Made by a program: the position numbers and the translations under genes | The notes under the pieces: model-generated | What the model saw: the letters and a program-made list of their open reading frames with translations, nothing else | Told to the model about the DNA's origin: nothing | The model's database searches: none | Assembly: GCF_907164915.1 (NCBI RefSeq) | Contig: NC_061865.1 | Location: 55,758,587 to 55,822,586, forward strand | Length of the DNA stretch: 64,000 nucleotides | Reading direction: 5' to 3' | From: Impatiens glandulifera | Lineage: Eukaryota > Streptophyta > Magnoliopsida > Ericales > Balsaminaceae | Shown here: piece after piece, positions 23,942-36,955 of the stretch | Numbering within the stretch: position 1 is the stretch's first letter | How the letters are laid out: the number at the start of each line of letters is the position of its first letter

Positions 23942-26270
23942 GCTAAACGTAAACATAGACACATTCCAGATATTATTCGTGCCATGCTTCTTTTTACTTA
24001 ATGTCCAAATCGGTTTTGGGGGGAAGCTGCCCTTACTGTTGTCTATACAATCAACCGAATGCTATCTTCTGTACTTAAAAATATTACTCCTTACCAAAAA
24101 CTCTCTGGCGAGCCACAAGATTACTCCATTCTTCGACCATTTGGTTGTGTCAGTTTTGTCCACCTCCCCCCACATGAGCGAAACAAATTGGAGCTTTGGA
24201 ATTGTCTGTGTTATTTTTTGGGATATGTGATAGGGCATAAGGGCTATCATTGTTGGGATCCTGTGTCAAATCGGATTCGTGTTACTCGTCATATCACCTT
24301 TTGGGAATATAAGATGTTCTCTTCTAAGCCCAAGTTTTCCACTCCTTTTCAGATTGATTCCCCATTTTTTTTGTTTTAGATCAATCCTTTTTTTACAGAA
24401 CCTGTGATCACACAAAATTCTGTTGACACAGTTGTTTCTCCCCCTTCACCCCTAACTGACCCACCTACGTCTCCTGAACAAGTACTTGACCCACTTGTGT
24501 CTCCTAAACAAGTACTTGATCAAATACCTCAAGTCCCTACTGTCACTAGTCGACATTCTACCCGGGTACGTTTTCTTCCTCATAATCTCCAAGATTACCA
24601 TTATTTCTCTTCCATTCTAACTAACCATGAGTCTAAGACCTTTCGTGAAGTAATTATGATCCATTGTGACGTGAGGCTATGTTGGAGGAACTGCAGACTC
24701 TTGAGAAGACTAAGACTTGGGATATCGTTGATCTACCACATAACAAGAAATCTATTAGTTTCAAATTGATTTACAAGATCAAAACAAATTCTGATGGATC
24801 TGTTGAGCGTTACAAAGCTCGTCTTGTGGCCAGGGGTTTCTTATAGGAATATGACGTTGACTATGAAGAGACATTTGCTCCCGTTTCCCATTTGACTTCT
24901 GTTTGTTTTCTTTTGGCTATTGTTGTTGCTCATCGATGGTCTATTCAGCAATTGGATGTAAAGAATAATTTTCTTCATGGAGATCTTTCTGAGGAGGTTT
25001 ATATGAGTCCACCGCCGGGTTTAGACATTTCGGGTAAGGTATGTAAGCTACACCGTGCTCTTTATGGTCAGAAACAAGCACCACGAGTTTGGTTTACCAA
25101 GTTCAACTCAACACTTATTCAGTATGGGTTTACTGCCTCTCCCTATGACTCTGCTTTATTCATTCATCGCTCTTCATCTGGGATTAATTTTCTATTATTA
25201 TATGTTGATGATATGGTGATCACTAGCGATGATGCCACTAATATATTTAATTTACAGACCTTTATTCATCAACATTTTGATATGAAGAGTCTTGGTAAGC
25301 TGCGTTACTTTCAAGTCTTGAGATTTCCGAGACAATAGATGATATTTACTTGTCTAAGACGAAGTATGCTTCTGACCTCATCTCCCGTGCTGGCTTGACT
25401 GATATAAAAAATGCCTCGACTCCACTTGAGGCGAATTGTCTTCTTACTCCTCTCGATGGAACCCCTCTTAAAGACCCCACACTCTATCGTCAATTAGTGG
25501 GCTCCCAGATATATCTAATTGTTACTCGCCCTGACATAGCTCATGCACTTCACATAGTTAGTCAATTCATTAATTACTAGTCCTCATACAACTCATCACT
25601 CTGCTGTGTTACGTATTCTCCTCTATATTAAGGGCACTCGCTTACATGGTCTTCATTTCTCCATTGATTCATCATTGGTACTCACTAGTTACTCAGATGC
25701 TGATTGGGCAGCGATCCCACTGACCGACGCTTCATCACTGGTTATTGTTTCTTCTGGGATGATTCTCTTGTTTCCTAGTGAAGCAAGAAACAAATTGTTG
25801 TTTCTCTTTCCAGCACTGAGTCAGAGTATCATGCGCTTGCTGATTCTACTTCTGAGCTTCTTTGGATTCGACGACTTCTCTCTGATTTTGGCGTTCCTCA
25901 ACCGCCAGCCACCGATCTTCATTGTGATAGTCAGATTGCTATTCACATTTCTCGGAATTATGTGTTTCATGAGCGCACTAAATACATCGAGATCGATTGC
26001 CACTTTGTACGGCAAAATGTTAGTGTTGGTACTATACAATTACAGTACAAGTCTACCGAACACCAGACTGCAGATGTCTTCACAAAGTCTCTCTTGATGG
26101 TCGTTTTTACATGTTATTGAGCAAACTTAAGTTAATCTATACTCTACCACTTTGAGCTTAAGGAAAGATGTTAGAATATATTATGTGGCACAACTCATCT
26201 AAAGGTTCTAGCCCATCTAAAAGTTGTCCTAACTTGAGCGCTAAGATAAATTTTTTATATATATATAATA
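23942..26270 (+). mobile_element. Truncated Ty1/copia element, integrase to partial 3' LTR
   Basis: Plus-strand translation gives in order: the integrase C-terminal region (FWGEAALTVVYTINRM, RPFGC, a GYxxxHKGYHCWDP stretch), then the reverse transcriptase (DYEETFAPV, QLDVKNNFLHGDLSEEVYM, KLHRALYGQKQAPRVW, YVDDMVIT at about 25201) and RNase H (YSDADWA near 25690). It is broken by stop codons (for example TAG 24844-24846) and frameshifts. Gag, protease and the N-terminal integrase are absent, as is any 5' LTR. A purine-rich AAGGAAAGA followed by TGTTAGAATATATT (26169) looks like the polypurine tract and start of a partial 3' LTR. It is an old dead fragment, of a lineage different from the two elements to the right. 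Confidence 0.8.
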
Positions 26271-27048
26271 TATATATATATATTATCAATTTATTCAAAA
26301 ACAACGTCAATAGTTTAAATTAGATATTTTTAAAGAATGGTCATCAATTTTTTATATATAATAAAATGATTAAATAAACATTTGAAAGTGATAGGAGTTG
26401 ACTTAGTTGTGTAACAAGTCATGAAAATTTTGTTTTTCTTGAAGACTTGGCTACAAAATAATCTATGTGGACTCCATATAAGTATAGTGGCATTTTATTT
26501 TTAGGTTATTTTTTTTATTAACAAATTTATTACTGATATGAAAATAATAATAAAAAATTACATTTTTGTATATTAAGTTTCTGTAAAAGAAATTAAATTC
26601 GATACAGTATCTCCCCAACAAAATCCAAATTATTTAAAGGAAGTTGGTTCGAAAAAGAAAATTAGATTGTCAACAAAGTTAAGAACTCCACTTTGTATCA
26701 TTACTTATTCCGTAGGTGAAATGTGTTGAGCCGAACACATCCATCTGGAACTAAAGTCACACATTTACAAATATATAATTTTAAAGTAATTGTTTTTGAA
26801 AAAACAATTAATCTTGCGGCATTTAAGTAAAGATAAAAAACATAAACATAGTGCAATGAAAACTTAATACAAATTTCTTCACTTCTATATTTACAAAAGA
26901 TATAATTTTTTTATTTGAGTTTATTGTCGGAGTTTCTTAAATGACATACCTGATTAACTCAATGACTAACTAACTAGCAATAAACAAGTCAACTCAGAGT
27001 AATTGTACTCAGCTTTCCTCACTAATAGTTAACTTGATCTCTTTCTTC
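26270..27048. other. Spacer and upstream region of RLP copy 1
   Basis: Starts with a short (TA)n run, then repeats the 18760-19500 spacer. From about 26960, GTCAACTCAGAGTAATT and the following 150 bases match 48860-49020 upstream of RLP copy 2, so the promoter was duplicated with the gene. Confidence 0.6.
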
Positions 27049-27056
27049 TATAAATA
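27049..27056 (+). promoter_or_regulatory. Candidate TATA box of RLP copy 1
   Basis: TATAAATA lies 77 bases upstream of the ATG in a stretch, TTCTATAAATAATGCTTATG, that is conserved in front of RLP copy 2 (TATAAATA at 48910-48917). Conservation between the copies supports a promoter. Confidence 0.6.
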
Positions 27057-27132
27057 ATGCTTATGCATTTGAAGTAAATTATATTCATACTCTTCCACCA
27101 CCCAAACCAATACCAAATATTAAACGTTAATA

Positions 27133-29995
27133 ATGAAGACATTCCTTATGATGTGGATTCTTTTCATCATCATTCTGCAATTTCATCAGGTTCTCTCCTC
27201 CTCTTCATCTAATCATCTATGTCCTCATAAACACCGTCTTATTTTGCTCAAATTCAAGCAAATGTTTGTAATTGATCATAAGTCGACTGATGAAAGCTTT
27301 TGTGTTGATGAATATGATAATTATGAACTATCTTATCCAAAGACAGTGTCTTGGAATGAGAGTAACACAAATTGCTGCTCATGGGATGGAGTGACATGCG
27401 ATGATCATACCGGCGATGTCATCGGCATTGATCTCAGTTGTAGCCAACTTTCTGGAACCTTCCATCCAAACACAACTCTCTTCCAGCTTCCCTTAACAAG
27501 TCTAAACCTTGCTTTCAACAACTTCCAAAAGTCTTCTATACCATCTTCTATTGGCATGTTGGCACCCACCCTCACACATCTTAACCTTTCTTTCCTCTTC
27601 CAAATTCACAGGTCCAATCCCATCAGAGATCGCCCACCTCTCTAAGCTAGTTGTCCTTCGTCTTTATGAGCGTGAGTCTAATTTTTATAGTTATAAAGAC
27701 ACACCATCATTATTCAGACTCGAACAACATGATTTTCAGAACATCATTAGTAACCTGACACAATTGGAAATTCTACATCTCCGCTATATAAACATGTCTT
27801 CTTCCATTATTCCAGATTCCATAGTTAATCTAACGTCCTTGACATCTCTCTATCTTTTGGAGAATATTGGGTTATATGGACAAGTGCCTGAGTACAACGA
27901 TGGACTCAAGGGAAGCTTCCACAATGTGAACTGGAATGTTAGTGGGACTACTCCTCCTCTTAAGGAGCTACGACTTTCTACCATAAGTTTATCTGGTGGT
28001 TTACCCGATTCAATTGGTCATCTTCGCTCATTAAACTTCTTGCTATTTGATGATTGCAATCTTTCAGGATCCCTTCCCGGTTCAATTGGAAACCTCTCCC
28101 AACTTATTGGTTTGTCATTTAGGTACAACAAATATTCTGGTATCATCCCTCATTTTGTTTCAAATTTAAACAAACTGAAATATTTCTACCTATACAATAA
28201 TCAATTTGAAGGACAAATCCCAACCAACATAACTAGTCTTCGGAGCCTAAACATTCTTGATTTGGGCAATAATTTGCTACAAGGCTCAATTCCTGCTGGT
28301 CTATTTGGGCTTCCAAATTTAGATTACCTAAGTCTAAACAACAACATGCTTTCCGGTGCACTGCCATCTATCTTCTTTAACAACCATTCAATCTTGTCAT
28401 ATTTATCCATTTCAATGAATAATCTATCTGGCCCAATTCCGCAATCCATATCAAATTTTACAGTTCTTCAAATACTCTATCTTTCTTTCAATAATTTTGA
28501 TGGCACATTGTACCTTGATACCTTTTCAAACAATAATTTTAACTTTATTGTTTTGGGCAATAATGGAAACTTGTCAGTCGTAGACGCTGATGGCAATTTC
28601 TCTACCATTATTTCACTGGATTTGTCTTCATGTAAATTACAAAACTTTCCAATTAAGTTTTTGAAGACTTCAATAAACCTCAAACAACTTGACATTTTCA
28701 ACACTGGGGTTAGTGGCCAAATACCACAATTGATTGGAGAAATGAGATTCATGTCAATATTTCGTGCATCCAATAATAAGATTAAAGGAGAGATCCCTTC
28801 TTCTATATGTAACATGAACTCTCTCGAGGTACTTGATTTTTCCCAAAATGAGCTTGAAGGTCCGATTCATCCATGTTTCGGGAATTTCAGCACGACACTT
28901 TCAGTATTAGACCTTCGAAATAATAGTTTTAGCGGCGGAATTCCAGCAACATATGCAAAGAACAACATGCTTACAATACTTGCTTTGAATGGGAATCAAT
29001 TACAAGGACCAATACCAGAATCGCTTTCACGCTGTAAGAACTTACAAGTGTTAGACGTTGGAAACAATATGATAAATGGAACATTTCCAATTTGGGTGGA
29101 TGCTCTTCCAAGGTTAGAGGTCCTTGTGTTGAGGTCTAATAAATTTCATGGTTTCCTTGAAATTTCAAAGACTCAATCTCCTTTTCCTGAATTACGCATT
29201 TTCGACATATCCCATAATGAGTTCACTGGCCCATTGCCATCATATTATTTTAACAACTTCAATGCTATGAAGTCCGTGAATCAAAACAACACAAATCTTA
29301 CACCCTTTAGATATGGTTATCAAGAATCTGTTACAATGACAATGAAAGGCTTTGATGCTGCCATTAAAGGAACTATCTTTCGATCTCGGACAATAATTGA
29401 TTTGTCAAGCAATAAGTTTGAGGGCGTCATTCCAAATGTTGTTGGCAAGTTAGTTGGACTCACATTATTGAATATGTCCAATAATCGGCTTAGCGGACAT
29501 ATACCTGTCAAATTGGGAAATTTAGTTCAGCTGGAACATTTGGATCTATCTTCAAACCATCTTACAGGAGAGATACCTCAAGAACTTACAAGTCTAACAT
29601 TCCTTGCAGTTCTGAATCTTTCTTGCAATGCACTAGAAGGACACATACCTCAGGGTAAGCAATTCGATACATTTTCAAACACTTCTTACATGGAGAACGT
29701 GGCATTATGTGGACCTCCTTTGTCAAGAAAATGTCAGGGGCGTGAAATACCAATACCATCACCAAATGATGATTCTAAAGATGATTCAGATTATGCATTC
29801 ATGAACGGGTTCACATGGCAAGCTGTTTTGATGGGGTATGCATCTGGAATGATAATCGGGTTAGGTGGAGGTTGTCTTTTGTTCTATATGGGAAGGCCTA
29901 AATGGTTTGCCACAATGATCGATGAAGAGGGATATAAAATCATCAAGAAATACAGACGAGTGAGGAGATTGTCCAGTAATTTGAGATTACATTAA
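27133..29995 (+). pseudogene. Cf-9-type leucine-rich-repeat receptor-like protein, copy 1, frameshifted
   Basis: Begins MKTFLMMWILF with a secretory signal peptide, then the Cys-containing LRR cap (CPHKHRLILLKFKQMF, NCCSWDGVTCDD). Some 25 extracellular LRRs with GxIP/N-glycosylation motifs follow, then an acidic juxtamembrane stretch (NDDSKDDSDYAF), a GxxxG-rich transmembrane helix (AVLMGYASGMIIGLGGG) and a short basic tail without kinase (KKYRRVRRL). This is the Cf-9/RLP architecture; such proteins act in cell-surface immunity with SOBIR1 and BAK1 (family knowledge). Between about 27583 and 27612 the copy has 4 extra bases relative to copy 2, shifting the frame; the remaining 800 codons are then open to TAA 29993-29995. 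It also lacks a segment after GLYGQVP that copy 2 keeps (DAVFNLPALQILF). It is a recent pseudogene unless the shift is an assembly error. Confidence 0.85.
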
Positions 29996-30800
29996 TTTTC
30001 AGGTAATTAATTCATTATATATTGTATTAAATAGTAACTAATGTCCAACGCTTTTTATTTTTCAGTTTAACATAATAGAAGATAACAGATTAACATTTGT
30101 ATACATTTTTATTAAACCAACATTTTCACATTAATATTATTGTTTTTGTTGGATCAGGTACTACAGCCAACATCATACATGTTCTTCAAGGTTTCGAGTT
30201 TACTAGTGCAAGGTCATTTTTACTTGGTTTTGTTTACTATTTGAATGTTTTAGTTTTGCTTTAATGTAATAATGATGTTACCTTGATAAAAAAAAAAAAA
30301 TTGTGACGAGATTGTGTTTATAGAACTTGAATCTTATATTTTAAATATTGTAATGCGATTGTATATATAGTTTTGTCGTTGTGCTTAAACGACATTATAT
30401 CATAAATCAACATGTAAGCAGACGAATAATTCTGTTTTTCAAATTATAATTTGTGATTTTTTTTGTCTCCTTATATAATTTATTACTTCACATAATCATA
30501 TACTACAATATTTACCTTCATCTTTATAAATAAAGAAAAGATAAATGGGAACTCTTTATTTTAAACCAAGAAAAATGTAATAAAGTTAACATGTTTAAAC
30601 AAATAAAAGTAATTCAAAAACCTACTTATGGTACTTGTTCAAATCAAAATCAAAATGGCATACCAAAACTCAACTAGACTTTGTGCTAAATCCATAATAA
30701 TTAAACTATAAGACACTATTTTTAATTAGTTGTTTTCTCATCACAAATAAAATTGTTAATTGTTTACTTTGTGTTTAATAATTAATTAATAAATAAATAA
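29996..30800 (+). other. 3' flank of RLP copy 1, probable 3'-UTR intron
   Basis: Homologous to 56650-57100 after RLP copy 2. TTTTCAG|GTAATTAATTC just after the stop and GGATCAG|GTAC near 30158, both conserved, could bound a 3'-UTR intron. The conserved phrase TCTTCAAGGTTTCGAGTTTA follows. No further coding sequence. Confidence 0.45.
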
Positions 30801-30814
30801 ATAAATATAAAATT

Positions 30815-31400
30815 AAATTTAGGTTGAGAGTTGAGACTTAAGAGAGCTCAACAGCATGGACAAGTTATTTCTTGTTTTTATTTATTTATATTTTAAAAAG
30901 TTTTCCCTTTTCTTTAAGTATTTTCTTGTTTGGAGAGGTGTTTTTTTAGCTTACCCGAGCAAATAATGCTTAGTCAAAGTTATTAATGTTATGATTTATT
31001 TATTTTTTAAATAATGTTTTTTTAGTTTACTTGATCAATTAGCTGGCGAGCAAATGAATATAAATAATTTCAAGAACATGTATTGTAGAGTATTACATAT
31101 TGGCTGGGTCTTTATTTAAATCAAAACAGAGTATTTTTGAAGGTCATCAGAACATTAGAGATCTTTTTAATTTTTTGAAATATTTGGAAAAATATGTTAA
31201 AGTTAGGTGATGAGTATCATAAATATTAAATTGGGATAGTTTATTTGTTAATAGTAGTAACAAAAACTTGTCATTTTTTCAAGACTTATGGAATCATCAA
31301 TAATGTGTGGAAAATATGTTAGAATCATATATAATTAATTGTTTCTATTGTTAGAAGACTTGACTGTGACACATTAAGAACAATATTAACAGAATATTCA
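30815..31400. repeat. RLP-cluster spacer module, copy 2 (diverged)
   Basis: GAGACTTAAGAGAGCTC and CAAGTTATTTCTTG match 62170-62210. TTTGGAAAAATATGTT, AATGTGTGGAAAATATG and AGAATCATATATAATTA match the module at 21.5-21.8 kb. Diverged and partly deleted. Confidence 0.5.
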
Positions 31401-32028
31401 TGATTTTTCTTATATCTCGTATTATTTATTCAGATATATAGCTAAAAAAATAAAATAAAATATTTTAATTTTTTTGAAAAAAAGGTTAATATATATTAAA
31501 TATTTTTAGCATTTTTCAAAATAAAAAAAATAAAAAAAATTATCAATTATTCGATTTATGAAATGACAACACCACCAAGAGGGATATAAAACAAATGGAA
31601 TTACCTATGAACATGACTAAGAAAAAGTTATCTTCAGAGTTATATATATTCATGGAATGTATGTACATATTTTAAAAAGATTAATACAATTTATTTTATT
31701 TTAAATTAAACTTTAGTTATATATTTGATTAGAAAAACTATAAAGTAATATTTGATCTCAAATAAGATAACAAGACAATTTTTGAGAGAATTAATACATC
31801 ATATTTTTTCTCTAGTAACAATAGTTTGTTTGTCAATCAATTAAAACTTTATAATATTAAATAACTAAGCGATATGAAAATCTCTTACTTTTTCTGTACC
31901 AATAATTTTGATATCGGTATCATAAAAAAAAATTATATAATTAAACTTGAAAATGTTCAACAAGCTATAAACAAGTTTTACTTAAACTCGAATTCGGCTC
32001 GAATCTTAAACGAGTTGGCTCGAGTTTG

Positions 32029-32121
32029 ACTTGATTTTGATTTTGATTTTGATTTTGATTTTGATTTTGATTTTGATTTTGATTTTGATTTTGATTTTGA
32101 TTTTGATTTTGATTTTGATTG
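32029..32121. repeat. (TTTTGA)n microsatellite, about 15 units
   Basis: Hexanucleotide TTTTGA repeated about 15 times. It is embedded in a short CGAATTCGGCTCGAATC / AACTCGAATCGAACTTC stretch, that is, in a remnant of the CGAGCT-vocabulary repeats seen at 22 kb; the hexamer probably expanded from the GAGTTTGACTTGATTTTG phrase just before it. Confidence 0.9.
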
Positions 32122-32283
32122 AACTCGAATCGAACTTCATCTAAAATTTATAAAAAAAACAGAATCATTTTTTCATCCAATCTTCACCTTAAAAAAGTTT
32201 TATCTAATTCTATCATAAAAATGAAAACAAAATCACTTTTGACTTCTTTTACATAAATAAAATGTGAGGATCATAATAAAAGA

Positions 32284-35022
32284 TGATACCTGTACTATTG
32301 TGAATCACACAGTTTTCATACTCATTTGATGCTGCAATGTGCTGATTTAATGTAAAGTAAAAAGAAATTAATTAGTTAATTTCTTAAATAAATTAAAGTA
32401 AACTATTTAGAAATTTACCAAAAATTTTGTAAAATTCTTCCATTATTTGGATCATGCCCTCCTTTTAGCATGATTTTGGGCGGCAACACAAAGGGATAAG
32501 GAAGTTTCATTTTGACAATATATAAGAAAGAGTTTATGCTCACTCACAATATAGAAAAAAGAATTCAACTTTACAAACAAAAATCTCTCATATTATTATT
32601 CCTAAGCAATGCATAGTCTATTTAATTATATACACTTGTTTATAATAAGAAAAATAAAAGAAGTGCAACAAATCTAAAAAAACATTTAAGTACTGAAAAA
32701 ATAAACTAGAGTAAATCATCAATCAATAACCGAATCCCTAAATTACAGCTAGAGACTTGTTCAATTCCCATGTACTCATTTCTCAACACTTCTAGCCCCC
32801 GCCTTCTTCACCAACATTTCCGACAAAACTGTTTCCATCATTGGCATGGATGCAGTATGTTCTCTAAGGTATTGTTGGAGGTTGCCCATGATAATGGTTT
32901 TGTCTGAACTGTTGGTTTGTATTAGGGTATTGTAATCGGCTCGGTTCATACGCAGAAGCTGGCTTAGTTCTCTAGTTCGAATCGTGTAGACTTGTGGTCT
33001 TTCACATAGAACACCGATCTCGCCGCAGATTTCACCCGCATTTTCAAACGTCCCAACCACCTTAAAAAAATTAAGTTCATTTCATTAAAAATCCTTTTAT
33101 GAAACAACAGATGGAATTAGAAACAGTTTACATATGGCGACGGAGCCGCTAGAGACTCTTTTCCGTCGCTAGTGCCCTCTTCTTTTAATATTACTTCTTT
33201 TTGTATTGGATAGAGATTATTATGATAGAAATAGAAACGAGGAGGAATAAAGAAAATTCTTGCCTTTTCCTTGTTGTTTTCTGTGAATACAATATCCTGC
33301 CAATTAACCGAAGCAAGTTATTTTAGACAATTTTTTTTTTACAAGTGGCGTTCAGAAAGAAGTTTAATAGAAAATTACCACGGAGCCTTCGATGAGTATG
33401 TAAAAGTCAGTGGGAGCCTGGTTCTGTAAGATCACTTCTTCTCCCGGTGGAAAATACTCTAATTTCATATCAGATATCTTCAAAACATTCACACAAGAGT
33501 TATAGTAAAAATTATAGGCGAGAGTCCGGAGAACTAAGTCGATTTAAACTTTGATTACCATTTGAAATAGCAAGATGTCGGACACCCCACTAAACAAGTA
33601 GACTTTCTTTATAGAGGACGAAAAGAGAAATTCAGAAATTTTCGTTCTTATGGCTTTAGGGAAGGAATCAACCAGATCCCTTTGTTTCAACTCTTTCGAG
33701 TTGGCCATAAAATTTACCGACAAGCGCGCGAGCATTTGATCTTGAAGACAATCTGAAAGTTTGTTTCTCTTTGCAAAGTGCGAGGCGGCCTGCATTCTGT
33801 TCTTATATTTCCTAGTCTTCCTAGTCCCTTGGACAACTAAATCGGTCATGTTTCCGATCAAATACGAAATCAAACCAAGGTTGAAGAGCATGTAGAAAAT
33901 GTTGATGATCATCTCTCGAATGTTCTTAGCATGTAAGTCACCGTACCCTACCGTCGTAAGGGTGGTGACGGACCAATAAACGGACGTCACATAACAAATC
34001 CATATGCTCTCGTGTTTAAAATCACTTATGGCCGCACCGATCCATGTGTTTAAAGGATCAGGATTACGAGCCGCGAATAAATAATTGATACATGCCGCAA
34101 AATGAATCCAAAATATGCAAACCTGGTTGCAACCATCCATGAAACAATTATTATAATCCAAACCAAATTAAGGAACACAAAAAGAACTAAAATTTGTGTA
34201 TAACTTACCAAACAAAGCTTAATGCATCTAACTATGTAATAGTTAAAATGTTGACTTTTCTCCCAGCTGTTTAAAAACGAATGAAAAGACTATTATAACC
34301 CCCAATAGAACACTTAAATTTTGTTTAAATAAGTCAATAGCGACGAAATTAATGACAGATTGTATTACCCATCTCTATCGGACAAAACAAATTCAATATT
34401 ATTGCAATAGCGACGTAAATTACCGTCGCTAAATATATGATATTAATCCTCAATTAAGGTAAACCGTCGCTATTGATATGAAGGTAGACATTTGTTTATT
34501 TCTTTAGAGAAAAGTTAACCTGGCAAATATGGCGCTGACTCTTCGAATACGCCATAAACGGAGCATATGTAAGACACCGTAAGATTCTAAAAATGGAGGG
34601 GTTATCATCCTCATGAGTTCAGCAGGAATGGTGGAGATGATGTCGAATGCAAGCCATGATCTTGTGTATTTACATACGATCTTCCCATGATCATCAATCA
34701 ATAGACCAGATGGATCCCGATAGGCCACAAAGAACGTGAGAAAGATATCGACTGCGAAGAACCCATTTACAACGTTGTCGGCAAACGTGAGAGGCCAATG
34801 GGTTTTTCCGATGAAACAGAATTCAAAGGGCGAGATCCAACAAGAGTAAAGTACTAGAAGTAGCAAGAATGTCATCCATAGCCTGTAAAATGACCACCGA
34901 TTTATGGAGAACAAAATGATGAAAAAAATCGAGAGAAAAAGAGAGAATGGAAACCTGTAACATTCGCCATTAGGAGAGATGATGCAAGATTTAGATACAT
35001 GACTTCCATCCTCTCTTGACAT
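32284..35022 (-). pseudogene. Truncated AKT1-like K+ channel paralogue, spliced frame still open
   Basis: Seven exons can be joined without frame break: 35022-34955, 34882-34520, 34266-34209, 34122-33559, 33477-33379, 33296-33264 and 33060-32776 (stop 32776-32778), giving 489 aa. Exon lengths 3-6 equal those of the full gene (58, 564, 99, 33). S1-S6, S4 LRLWRIRRVSAIF, the filter TTVGYGD and the cyclic-nucleotide-binding-like domain with [18 protein letters not shown] remain. Exon 1 has lost the original N-terminus and about 22 internal residues. Exon 7 leaves homology after MPMMETVLSEM; about 250 bp of unrelated sequence follows, then remnants of exon 7 (32460-32522) and exon 8 (32290-32345). 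Ankyrin repeats and the KHA domain are gone. It is probably a pseudogene, but a short channel subunit cannot be excluded. Confidence 0.85.
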
Positions 35023-35044
35023 TCTTGAAAGATTTAGATACACT

Positions 35045-36411
35045 TCTTGGTGGATTCTTTTCTACCTTCCTCTATCTATCTATGTATATATATATATATA
35101 TACTTGTATCAACAATAAAAACTAATGAATCCAAGAAATCAATTGAGTCCAAGAACCCATTCATTAGATACCCATTAAATAACTATTTCTTACTAAGAAT
35201 GAAGAATCCCTCCCAAATCCAAATTCATTTTGTAGACAATTAAGTAACCCTTTTAAACACCCCTTTATTTATTTTTGTTTTGAATACGATCCATGAAATA
35301 TAAAAAAAATAAAAAATGATTTCGTTTAAACCGAACAAAAACAAAACATAACTTCAGAAAAATTAAAATATATTAAATTCAATAAGAGAGGAAAATAAAG
35401 ATAGTAGGCTTGAGATACCAAAATAAAAAATGTTTACGTAGGTCTTCAAAGAGGGCGATAGACTCCCCAACTGATTTCAAGAGCTTTCCAGAACGAATCT
35501 CAGATAATGTTATGAATTATACACCTCGATTAAATACTATCACTAAAATATAAATGATCCATTTTTAGCTAAATAGTACACCAATACTAATGAGCCTATG
35601 TTAATTTGTAAACCTTTTGTAGCCTACCTATATGAATTTGATCGATCAAATAAACTATTTGTTAACACTTAATTTTCAAGTCTCTAAAAGAAATAAGAGA
35701 GTCCACATAAAAAAAAAGTTCAACCCAAAACAAAGATTTTAAGTAAAATATACACCTTATCTAATAAAGGGGACAAGGTTTGAGTCGAATATTTAAGTAA
35801 AATTCTGAGTTTTGATGTTTCTAAGCCCAATTTGTTAATATGCTTTGCAAGAAAAGGTCTTGAGAATATATATACCCATCAGTATTCTTCAAGGACTTAA
35901 ATATTTAACTTTTAGGACTCATTGTTATAAGAAAAAAATTAACATCCTTTACCAAACTTAATATCATAAAACATCACTTATTAATCTAACTCTTTTAAAA
36001 TAATCAACACTAATTGTTTTTTATTTTTTTCATTTCAGTGGTGGACTATTTGATTGGGCATGAATATAGCATCTTTAATAGTAAGGTTCATACTTCTAAA
36101 TTCTCAATTAATTATGAGTTACAACTCAATTTTAGATATTTACTCAAGCCTATTATGAAATATCAATATGGCATTGTGCAAGTATAACGAAATACCTATT
36201 AAGTAAAAACGTTTAAAAGTTAATTTTTCATTAAGAAAAAGATCAGCTCAGCAAAATAAATAGAATAACACTTTTTACTAATTTGCCTCTAATTTTATTT
36301 TAATATAATATAAATTAAAATGTGGAGTATTTTCAACCACTGCAACTGAGATAATGTTTTAAAGAATGATGGTAAATTTTTTAATAATATCATTAATGCA
36401 ACTAGTATGAA
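35045..36411. other. Spacer shared with 17260-18900
   Basis: No gene. A CTATCTATCTATGTATATATA microsatellite at the broken 5' end of the truncated channel leads directly into spacer sequence that in unit 1 lies 9 kb away from the channel gene. Ends at the Helitron terminus. Confidence 0.6.
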
Positions 36412-36496
36412 ACCCTACGTTGTACGGGAAAATATAAACGAAATGTTTATAAAATATTTAACTTAATAAAAGAGAATATATTTATATGAAGAGAAA

Positions 36497-36499
<3 letters not shown>

Positions 36500-36536
<37 letters not shown>

Positions 36537-36955
36537 GAGAAAAAAATAGAAAAAATAATTATTATTAATTGTTTCATAATATAAGTAAATTGTATAAAAA
36601 TAAATAATAAACAAATAATATATAAATAATTGTGGAAAAATTATGTAAGGAAAAATATATTTATATAAAATTAATTATGAAATATATACATGATGTGAGA
36701 AAAAAGAATGATTGATTAAAACTGAAAATAATAATAATACAATACAAACCAAAAGGCCTGATTTAATTTAAACTATTGAAAGCAAAATAAAAATTTAAGT
36801 TAACACAATATTAAACAAACATTCATAAAAAAAATAAATGTATAACTCTAGTATAATTTAAGATATCCTATATTATAATAATAGTTAATAATGTATACTA
36901 ATAAAAAAAACTTCCATAAAATGAAATTAAAAAATTGCAAAATAAAAAATAAAAA
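36500..36955. other. Helitron 3' region, AT-rich, no gene
   Basis: Holds an (AT)n tract (about 36500-36531) and AT-rich low-complexity sequence between the Helitron 3' hairpin and the last exon of the RPA1-like gene. Confidence 0.5.

Noticed and set aside
32523..32770. A possible transposon between the truncated exon 7 and its downstream remnants
   Set aside because: The 250 bp are clearly foreign to the AKT exon, but no terminal repeats or target duplication could be found, so no element is called.
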